Shown here piece by piece: positions 55,201-64,000 of a DNA stretch of 64,000 nt. Positions within the stretch are counted from its first letter, which is position 1. The number at the start of each line of letters is the position of its first letter. The DNA comes from Hydractinia symbiolongicarpus (taxonomy: Eukaryota > Cnidaria > Hydrozoa > Anthoathecata > Hydractiniidae). The notes below the pieces were generated by a model that was not told the origin of the DNA, ran no database searches, and saw only the letters and a program-made list of their open reading frames with translations. The stretch covers positions 12,287,001-12,351,000 of the forward strand of contig NC_079885.1 of NCBI RefSeq assembly GCF_029227915.1. The letters run 5' to 3'. Both the position numbers and the translations under genes were made by a program.

Positions 55201-56824
55201 TATAAGTATTTTTCTTGTTTTATAGTTAGTAAAAATAGGAATACAATATAATGACACATTACTATATGTTTTTTTGTCTCAATTATATATCCAGGCTTTT
55301 AGGAGTTCCTGTTTCAAGTGCTACAATGATGTCTTTTCCATGGTATAGAAGTACAGGTAACTGTAAACAAAAACTTAATATGTGTTTAAATGTCATGGCC
55401 TAAAATAACACATATCACATCTAGCCTGAATTAAACCCAGGAAAGGGTATTCAGTCTATATGTATATTATACGATATAGTTGCAAGGTGATTTTAGGCCA
55501 GGGCATTCAACAATATTTTGGTGTATCAGGGTTTTGGGGTGGGGGGCCCTTGACATAAACACCAAAATATTGTTTTAAACTTAACTAAAAATTTTCTTTT
55601 TAGGTGAAGGCTTATTTTAAAGTGGTATTCATAGAATTTTGTTATTCTTCTTTTAGGCCTGCCTTCTGTACCTATAAAACTCTAGGTTGCACTTGGGAAG
55701 GCATGTGGCATCAGAAAGAAGCACATGGTAAGGTGTGTTTGTTTCCACAAAAGACTGGATTGGATCTACTAGAGAGTGTTACCGCACTAGCTGGTAATGC
55801 AATAGAAGAAATCAATCGCTTGAATGGATTGCTTAAAATGTTATCCTACGAAAAAGTTGCGATTTGTGGTAGGAAAAAATTACGAATAGTGTTTTACTGC
55901 GTTTTTTAATCTTTGTTTCTCTATTTCATTAGAAGTTTTTTTAAAAAAAAAAATGGAAATTAATTTCATTTTTGAAATTCAAGCGTTTAAAGTTTCTATT
56001 TCTTTTTTTTTGTTGCATATGTTTAGACATCCAGCTTTGCCCGAGTCGAACAGATGACTACATTCCGAAGTTATACTACGAAACTAACAGATTCACTGCT
56101 TTTGATCAATTATGGGTGATGAAGGCAAAAGTTATAGGAAATGAAAAAAGTGCAACTCGTTCACTGGCTTATCAACTCATTTTGAAAGGTATATTTTTGC
56201 CAGTGATAAATACATGCTGCTCATTTATTGTATAAAATTAAAGACAATCTGCTACATTTAAAACAACCTGCTATATTTAAAACAACCTGCTATATTTAAA
56301 ACAACCTGCTATATTTAAAACAACCTGCTATATTTAAAACAGTTAAATTTGGATCTTACTTTGCAAATTTGTTTAAAATAGGGAAAATTTGAGAGATTTT
56401 TTACTTTCGAAATATACTGCCTTGTTAAAATAACGATACACAATGTATTTTATAAACCGGATATTAAATATTTAGTCATCCATAGAGTGGTATACAATTG
56501 CCAACACAAAAATTAACCACATCTTGCATTTACTGTCAACACTCACACTACAGGTTGCGTTCGAATACTGCTGGTAAAACTGCTTTTAAATCAACTGCAA
56601 CGTATTTTTTAGGGAAAGGAGTATTTGAGTTGAAGTATTTCCTATTAAAGGGACCCTTCGGGGATGCGAAAATACAGGCAGAGGTGCAACGTTTCGAGTT
56701 TCGTGATGATAACAAGGAGAGTGAATACCACACATTGATGTTGGAGGGTGAAGGAGAGTGTAACCGCTTACTTGCCGCAAGAACTGTCAACGTAAGGTTG
56801 ATGATGTTTCAGGTGAAAAAATAA
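52226..56824 (+). CDS. CYHR1: CYHR1/ZTRAF1: RING and TRAF-type zinc finger protein, complete, 5 exons
   Basis: Exons: 52226-52405, 52497-52735, 55657-55868, 56027-56188, 56613-56824; phases close, 334 residues, close to vertebrate length. A charged N-terminus is followed by a RING-like finger ([22 protein letters not shown]; Cys47/50, His65, Cys68/71, Cys88/91). A TRAF-type finger comes next ([12 protein letters not shown], then [12 protein letters not shown]). The C-terminal half shows [47 protein letters not shown] and the closing MMFQVKK, which identify the cysteine/histidine-rich protein 1 family. Role in animals is poorly known; the RING suggests ubiquitin ligase activity, but this is inference. 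Intron 2 is 2.9 kb, far longer than the others. Confidence 0.94.
56249..56343. repeat. 19-bp tandem repeat, five units
   Basis: The unit CTGCTATATTTAAAACAAC is repeated five times, the first with one change (ACATTT). It lies in CYHR1 intron 4 and is a simple minisatellite; there are no spacers, so it is not CRISPR-like. Confidence 0.85.
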
Positions 56825-58949
56825 TCACTGCCAAGAAAGAAATTTTACGTTCATTTATTTACAGTTGTAATACTTTCCCAATCTCTGTTTATGTTGGTTT
56901 TCATTCTTTTTCATTTTTTTTTTTGTAAAAAGATTTATTTATATTTTTGCAGACAAACATTGCATGAATTGCAGTGTCGATAAGAAGTATGTATATATAA
57001 TATTTTATGTGAGTTATAAAACTATTAATAATTTATATGTATTAACTTAGACTCATTTTATTTTTCCATATAAGGAGTTTTTTATGTTTATATAAATACG
57101 TATACACGTTGCTACTGTCTTAATTTTTTTAATGGAAAAATCGATATTTGTTGTTGCGTTCTTTTTTTAAAATCTTCGTGGTTCATCTTACTCTTTGATC
57201 ACGTTTATGGGAATGGGGTGCATCTCTTGTTTTCTCTCATTGCGTCGCGAAACCCATGATATCTATACTTGCCATTCAACTAAACAAATATTTCAACGTG
57301 TTAGTCTTCCCCTTACTGGATTATAATTTCTTCTTCCTGGTTTCGGTTGGAGAGTTCTTATTTTCAAATACTACTAGTAATATTTTACAAGAATATAACG
57401 TTTTTGTTGGTTGTTTGTTAGGAAAAAGTATTGTGGTTGAAATACAAAACTAATTTAGTGATAAATTACTTATGGATTTCTTGGATGAAAGTAGAGTTTC
57501 TCGCCCATTTGCTATAAATGAAACGTGGCTAGCAATCTGCAATAATCTGGAAAAGTCAGGAAACTCCAAAATGTTAGGGAACTTGTAGCTAAAATTTTCA
57601 AAAGTCTGAATTTTGTTGTGTAAACTTTGCTGCGAAACTATCCGAGTGCAAATTGAACAAATTTTTTCTTCATAATAAGCAAGTCTGGGAAATTACTAGT
57701 CATGGGAAGTTATGAAACCATCTCCCTAGGGTGGAACTTAAATTACCAGGCCACCCCTGGAAATGATAAAAGATATATTTAACGACCAACATAGCAAAAT
57801 CTTTTCAAAATGCAACCCATGTTGTAACATAAAGATAAAATGTAATATATCTTATGGTTGCACATAGTCTTTGCATTTTGAAGGTGACAACTTTAAAAGT
57901 TTAAGGAATTAATAAATGTTCTAGCATATGTCGATTCGTCGCTAAATGGACTTGACCAACATTTCCCGACAAAATAATGTCGGACAAGTGACGACATTTT
58001 GGGGTGACAAAAATTTCGTCTGAAAAATTAGAAAAGCCGAACTGCTTTAATTGTTTTTACAATCTTACTCTTGGCACCTTTACACCTTTTACGGGGACAC
58101 TAAGTCTCAGAAATTTTTACCACCCAGTGCCATGGTTTTACACCATAACACAATAATTTAAAAAAGCAAAAATTTTCGTCCTCCATGTAATTGGAGACCT
58201 CTCCTCCACACCTTATTTTATACTATAGAATAAAAATCAACCCGTCCTAATTTATTAGCACTTTTTCTCCATAGCAGGAAAAAAATTTCCAAATAGAAAA
58301 TAGAATTGATGAAACTTTTTCCAGGTTATGAATTTCTTTTCCCGGTGACAAAATTGTTTTCCGACTAACAATTATATTCTATACTTTTTGTCCGATAACA
58401 TGTCCACTAGTCGAGTTGTGGTAGGCGCTCATAAAAGAATATTTTTCATTTATACAGTTTTACTTCTCAAACCGAAATGCAAGATCACACAATATATATA
58501 CAATATTTCATTTGACTAAAAATAAGTTCAAATGAAGTAAAAAACAGATTGATTATTTTCGTGTCAACATCACGAAGTTGATAAATTTAATAAATTGGCA
58601 TTACTCGATAGTAAACTAACGTTTTTAGTATAGGCTTTGTCCAGTAGAAATGTTGATAGAATTACAAGGATGTTTACTTCTCTCTTTTTTTACCTTCACT
58701 ACACAAAACCCCTTTCTTCAACCTGTGTCCAGAGAACAGGCAGTCTTGAGGCAAATTTGTTCGTCTGTAATTTATCATTTGAAACACGCCAATTCAAAAG
58801 TGAAAAGCTATACGTTTTTCTAATGCTTTTGACTTGTGGTAGGAAGTGTTCTTCAAAGAACCCTTAACATAACGATATTTTTATTTTCATGAGATTTGTT
58901 TCTTTGGTTGCACTCGTAATCTGCAATGGACAAATTTTTTTTATTTATT
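56825..58949. other. Intergenic region between convergent CYHR1 and class A GPCR 2
   Basis: No gene recognised. About 57930-58430 holds a repeat-like patch with TGTCGGACAAGTGACGACAT near the left and TGTCCACTAGTCGAGTTG near the right, suggesting a decayed inverted-repeat element. The frame at 57256-57453 has no domain. Confidence 0.45.
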
Positions 58950-60128
58950 TCATGTCAATGTTGTGCTAAAGGTATTGTCTGAATAAACAGCTTGATACTC
59001 ACGGCCATTTGGGTTTCGAGTGTACAGACTGTTGGTGACTGCGGACTCGTAGGTGTGCATGTAATTAGAACGAGGCTTCTCCAGCAACCTATTGACAACA
59101 TCTCGAAAAGAAACTCGAAAATGAGTGCTCGTTATGAAATAAATAAACGGATTGATGCAACTGTTCAGGACAGGAAGGATATTATTAAAGATGGTGGTCA
59201 CAGCATCGTAAGCTATTGGATATTTTTGAGCAAAGTTTAACATTGTCTTTGGATGCCAGTAATTTAGTAATGTAATAGTGAAATTGGGGCACCAGCATAT
59301 AGTGTATGCAGTGAATACAATGCAGATCATTTTTAATGCTCTTGTGTCCTTTGATTTCTTTGGCTGGGCTAGTTTCACGGCAGCCGGCTTCATTTTTTCA
59401 ATAGCAGCCGCATGTTTTGTCGCTATGGATAAAACAATAGCGTATAAAAATGCTGATATGATGGTAGGGACGACATATATAAATGTAATGCTGATTGTGT
59501 GGAAATACTTTTTGTAAGTATAACAGAATATTCCCTCGCCCATAGGTACTATGCTATAGGATACGGAACTGCGGTGATAAGGAAATAAACCAAGGACTGC
59601 CCATGTTACTGCATACAACCATACAAAGATGATCATTATTTTTGCCTTGGTTTTAGTAAAATGAGCCGCATAAAAGTAAGGTTTTGAGATAGCAAAACAT
59701 CGATCTATAGCGATTAGGAATAAGTGATTAATAGATACTGTCATAAGTGCGAAATCTGCTGATAAAATTGTCTTGCAGGCTAGTTTTCCATGACAAAAGC
59801 TACCATTATGAGTATACATATCCACTTTGATTGGCGTACTCAAAAATGATATACACAAGTCTGCCGCAGCCATGGAAACGATAAAATGGTAGGCAACATG
59901 GGAATATAAATTTCTTGAAAAAAGTATTATGAGGATTGTCAATGCATTTCCGATAATTCCGATAACAAGTACAGCAGTAGCGAAAAATGCCAGAAAGATA
60001 TTTCTCGTTTTCGTTGGTACAGAACATGCCTCAAACGATGTTGTGTTGTTGTAGCTGGCCTTTCCGAGATGGGGAAGAATGATAAAAAGGAAAAAGCAAT
60101 GTAGGCGTTTGTTGAAGCTTTTGATCAT
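58950..60128 (-). CDS. Class A GPCR 2, intronless, orphan, DRC instead of DRY
   Basis: Receptor of 392 residues in one exon, ATG at 60128. It has a hydrophobic signal-peptide-like start (residues 1-25), the glycosylation site NNTT, and TM1 with GIIGNALTILI. TM2 has SMAAADL with the conserved Asp, and TM3 ends in AIDRCFAI, so the usual Tyr of DRY is Cys. TM4 has WLYAVTWAVLG, TM6 CWCPN, and TM7 LNSCINPFIYF. Cys in SFCHGKLACK pairs with ECL2 Cys in IFCYTYKK. It shares TM4, TM5 and TM7 blocks with the receptor at 21112-22323, so both belong to one family, 37 kb apart on opposite strands. Ligand unknown; a peptide-type or opsin-like branch cannot be decided from this. Confidence 0.93.
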   Translation of the reverse strand: MIKSFNKRLHCFFLFIILPHLGKASYNNTTSFEACSVPTKTRNIFLAFFATAVLVIGIIGNALTILIILFSRNLYSHVAYHFIVSMAAADLCISFLSTPIKVDMYTHNGSFCHGKLACKTILSADFALMTVSINHLFLIAIDRCFAISKPYFYAAHFTKTKAKIMIIFVWLYAVTWAVLGLFPYHRSSVSYSIVPMGEGIFCYTYKKYFHTISITFIYVVPTIISAFLYAIVLSIATKHAAAIEKMKPAAVKLAQPKKSKDTRALKMICIVFTAYTICWCPNFTITLLNYWHPKTMLNFAQKYPIAYDAVTTIFNNILPVLNSCINPFIYFITSTHFRVSFRDVVNRLLEKPRSNYMHTYESAVTNSLYTRNPNGREYQAVYSDNTFSTTLT

Positions 60129-63100
60129 TTTTTAATCGTTCTAAAAAGAATTTTACACAGATTACACATGAAAATAAATGTTTCGGGTGTAAAATCTTAC
60201 GGTTGAGCGACGCAAAAGAATCTATTGTTATTCAAAGTGTGAACCACGAATGAAAATTTTATATAAAATTAAAAATAAAGATTTTATCAACCATCTTGCG
60301 CGCCTGTCAGAAGCACTCACAAACTCGTCCCCAGGGCTCTTTTCTTTTTCTCACAATCTCGGACGGCAAGAAAAAATTTCTTTCTGCTTCTTCTCGTCGC
60401 TCGAGATTGTCAGAGGCCTGTAAAAGAGCCCTAGGGAGGAGTTTATCCTAAGCTATCTCGAGTAATCTAGAACACTATGCTGCGTCCCATGTCGATGGTG
60501 GTATGATATAAGTTGTTAGGAACATAGATAAAATATGCAACATTCTCGTTCTGAACTACTAAAGTTATTGTCATTCAATTTGAACACATAGTGTCTTCTT
60601 ATGACTTATTTACACAACAGTAACAAACTATAAAAAACACCACGAATTACAAAAAACGATAAATATTCCTTCTGTTCATAGTTAGGACACGTTCTTATTT
60701 GTGAGAGCACTCATCTCGAAAAAAGCCTTCCAATGTTTCTAATTTTTCCTATTTAAAGACTCAAATGTTCTTAAATTGTTTTTAATTTTTCTCACATTTT
60801 ACCATTTTTGAAGTTTAAATGAGTTAACTTAACATCTAAATCATCTGAGTAACTTCTAAATTTTGGCCCTCTGGAGCCTTATGTTCTTATAAACTGTTGT
60901 AACTGTTGTATGCCTGTCGATATACAAATGTGTATATGCAACAGGCTATTTGTACGAATTCACGCCATCTGTCAATCTTGTTTCCAGATTGCTTTGTGTT
61001 TTTCAGTCTGTTGCTGGTGTTATCTGTAATTGCAAGAACTTGCTATTATCTCTCTCCTTCTGTGTGCCAAGAAGAGTAGTCACGTCTGAAGAAGTTTTAC
61101 AAAACAATCACTTTTTTATTGCAGTACAAATTTGGATTTTAATCTTGAAAGAAAACGAAAAAATAAACTTTCTAAAGTTTGATTTTACATTTTAATTAAA
61201 ACAGCTGAATTTTTTTAAATTTTTTACTTTTTTTCTTTAATAATCCAATACTGTATCCTCAGCGAGTTTGTTTGATATGACTTGCCGAAACTTTATATGT
61301 TTTTTGCCGTATGTTGTTTTATGAGAAATTTAATTTATAGCGAGTATAGATATATTTTAAAACTTGTTCCTTCAGTAGCGAAGTCAGAAAATTGTATTTT
61401 TCGACTTTTTTATGTAACCATTAACCTGTCTCCATTTTCTTTTACTCGCTCTCAACCATTCTAATCTTCTAATTTCCGTTTTCCACAAAAACGTTTAACT
61501 TATGTAAAAGTTGTCCGAGTTGATGAATGTCAACTTATCGGAGATCCGGATATTTTGTAATGTAGTTTGTATGCGCTCGTTCGGTAAAGTATTAAAGGTG
61601 ACCTGAAGATATTAACTGGCACTGCCTTTTTTTTTCAAAATACTTTTCCACAAAAAGGGGGCGGATGGAAGACTTTCATCGTTGTAAAAAAAATTCTGAT
61701 ACCATCTGACCAAACTTGGATCAAGTTAAGGAACGTATAAAAACAAAAAAGATTAAAAAATTCAATGGATTAATCCTGAGATTTCGAAACAGCTTTTTGC
61801 AAGCTGTACTACTGAAGGTTAAAAATCACTAGCTATTTGTTTGAAAAGTAATAGAAGAGATAGCCTCATTCTCACTCCTCTTTACAGGGCGTGTCATCAC
61901 AGAGCAATAAATAATTTGTGCACTATATATAGCTATTAACCTTTTGTCTAAGTTTTGTTCATAAAACAACAAAAGGCCTAGAAAAGAAGTTGAAGTCTTC
62001 GCTGCAAGTTGAATTATCATCTTGTAGAAGATTTCTTTGAAAACAAATTCCAATTACTGCTTAGGGAAATTCTTTTCAGCTGTTGCAATAATTTTTAGAA
62101 GTCAATGGGCTGTGGGAGAGAGAAATCCGATAAGAAGCTTTTGTTATTTTATGCCCTTTATCCTTGGGTTTTGCTAGCCTCCTTCCGCCTCCACTAATAG
62201 CGTTATTGTCTTGAGAAAAATAATAATAGCTTATACAAAAACTGCCAGCTGGAAGAAGTCGGTGAGACGGAAGCTCAACAACAACAAAAGAAAAATAATA
62301 AAAATCAATAAAAATAGAAAATAAAAATAAACTATTATTTAATCTTACCATCCGTGTGTAGGCATGGAATAAAACATAAAAAAAAACATAAAAATCTGAA
62401 ATTCTCTATAAATCATATTTTGTACACGCTAAAGATATTAGCCATATGCCGGCAAAAGTTAGCGCTCTTTGAAAAAAAAAAATTCTCTTTTGCACTGGCC
62501 ACCTCTAGACGGAATAATAAAAATTTATTGTAAGTTAAAAAAAGCTATTGCGAGTTTTGATAAAGCGTTTGTCTTCCTTCGTCTCCTCTGTTTTAACAGC
62601 TACAACATTTTTGATGAAATTAAAAAATGTTTATTTTCGTTTTATGTATTTTGAAAAAAATATTTTGTTCCTTATTATTTTTATTATCTTATACTATTTA
62701 TATTTTTTCTTTTCTTTGTTTATATTTGTAGCTGTTTTTCGCTTCCGAACATATCCCAAACAATACGTTCGAGGTCATCAACAAACTTTATGCCCAGGCC
62801 TCTATTCTCTCTTTAACATTTTAAAGAATCTCAACGAAAGCCTCTAACAAAATATAAACAGCAAAAAAAAAAAAAAAAAATTAAGCAAATAATTACAATA
62901 TTCAGATAGTAAGTAGTCTTATAAAAATAAAGTACACCTGTGTGCCTGCAATCAAATTGAAAGAGAATTGAAGTGACACATCATTTAACTAAATAAAGTA
63001 ACCATTTTAGCAAAGTTTTCTAAAATCACGTAACCAACTAGAGACAACAAGTCTCTTGCCTACTCGCATTACAATAATTGACAGGGGGTCTGATTCTGTT

Positions 63101-64000
63101 AGCACGTAACGTCCTGGAAATAAAGATTGTGAAAGTGCAAAAGCGGAACTTTTAGTTTTCTTTGCTATATTAGCGATATCATTGAGAAGCTGCTAACTTA
63201 ATATTTCAGTTTGCTCGCATAATATCTACGTGTAAAAAAACAGTGTAAGAATAATAACTTAATTTTAATGAAATTGCAAAGTTATCCTAAAAACAAGGGC
63301 ACAACTTTATCTCCAGGTTTATTTTGTTGAGGTTAAAATGTGAGGACTGGTGAATAGATGAGACACTCATGAAAATCCTCAATGCATGTTATATAAAAAA
63401 ATAAAGCTAAAAGACAGTAGCTGAAACTACTATATAACTAACTGACTATCTTAAGTGACATGAACAAAAACAAGCTTCTCCACTGACTTTCTGTCCTCAT
63501 TAACTATTCAGTCAAAAATAAAAGTTGCGAAAATGTGAATTTACCTTGGTGTTGTTTTCTTTCTTTTAAAAAAGAAATTAATTTATTGGTTCCACAATAA
63601 TTCCAGCGGTTGAGATCCACTATATGACACTGCAAATGTGGATTATTTGTTCTTGCTTCCCGGTCACGCTGCGAATTTTTAGCGAATCCAGTAGAGTCCT
63701 TCATGAAAAACAAGAACTTAAGGCGAATTGATGCGCTCACCCACATATCTTTTTTTTTAGCAATTACAGAATACTCTGAAAGCTTAACCACGCAGATGGA
63801 GCTCATGAATTGTCAAAATGTGTTAAAACTAAAATCTCTTCCTATCCCACCTGTTTGTGTGTTTTTAAGAACAAAACCAACTTAGTTTCCGGGTTTTTTT
63901 ATTAAATGATATATCAGGCGTCATTCATGTATAAAGAAAGTGTGAAAAAGCCTGGAGACAAAATGGTGCTTTTTAAACATTAATGATTCAGAATGAATGC
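60129..64000. other. Intergenic and repeat sequence, no supported gene
   Basis: It starts with the 5' flank of the class A GPCR. A palindromic element lies at 60325-60445: AACTCGTCCCCAGGGCTCTT on the left, AAGAGCCCTAGGGAGGAGTT on the right, with a second inner stem CTCACAATCTCGGACG / CGCTCGAGATTGTCAGAG. A run of about 20 A at 62858 follows a short frame. One frame, 63504-63806 (-), begins with ATG and meets a GTAAAT donor-like site at about 63540, so it could be a first exon of an unknown gene leaving the window region. I cannot support it further. Confidence 0.4.

Noticed and set aside
55296-55357. Extra CYHR1 exon
   Set aside because: Including it breaks the frame at the next exon, while 52735 to 55657 joins perfectly and matches the family.
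56249-56343. CRISPR-like array
   Set aside because: The 19-base units follow each other without spacers, inside a eukaryotic intron; it is a minisatellite.
62548-62847. Terminal exon followed by poly(A), possible retrocopy
   Set aside because: A TTTGTAG acceptor and about 40 open codons precede an A tract, but no recognisable protein and no second exon support it.
63504-63806. Unknown gene of 100 residues (-)
   Set aside because: An ATG and a donor-like site are present, but there is no domain, no acceptor partner and only one frame of chance length.

Overview
The window is animal nuclear DNA: AT-rich, with intron-split genes, GT-AG introns usually of a few hundred bases, and many decayed transposons. 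I infer a cnidarian, most likely a hydrozoan. The reasons are the intronless lineage-type class A and class C GPCRs, the repeated CGCGAAAGTTT-rich and CCCCAGGG palindromic elements, and CR1/L2-like LINE debris. I cannot fix the species from sequence alone.

Layout. (1) 0-4.9 kb is repeat debris: a short TIR element, a GIY-YIG tail of a retroelement, and a TIR element carrying an acidic reading frame. (2) 4.96-10.64 kb (-) is a complete 12-exon Aurora kinase; its upstream flank has two CCAAT boxes 32 bp apart and a CHR-like hexamer. (3) 11-21 kb is a transposon-rich gene desert with two LINE reverse-transcriptase fragments, a broken DUF6589 gene, MITEs and palindromes. (4) 21.1-22.3 kb (+) is an intronless class A GPCR. 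(5) 23.0-26.0 kb (-) is a complete 6-exon C5orf22/UPF0489 gene. (6) 26.9-33.6 kb (-) is METTL9; its last intron holds an entire intronless class C GPCR on the opposite strand (28.07-30.56 kb). (7) 35.9-41.7 kb (+) is a complete 11-exon TTC5. (8) 45.7-52.0 kb (-) is a complete 7-exon CTDP1/FCP1, head-to-head with (9) CYHR1/ZTRAF1 (+, 52.2-56.8 kb, 5 exons); their start codons lie 232 bp apart. (10) 58.95-60.13 kb (-) is a second intronless class A GPCR related to the first. The rest to 64 kb is non-coding as far as I can tell.

The multi-exon genes are conserved housekeeping or regulatory genes: mitotic kinase, RNA polymerase II CTD phosphatase, histidine methyltransferase, TPR/OB cofactor, RING/TRAF-type protein and UPF0489. 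They do not form one pathway. The three receptors are lineage-type, intronless and scattered among them. The exon models come from reading splice sites, phase and homology by eye, and the phases close across every junction I list. The first METTL9 exon is the one part of these genes I could not place with confidence.
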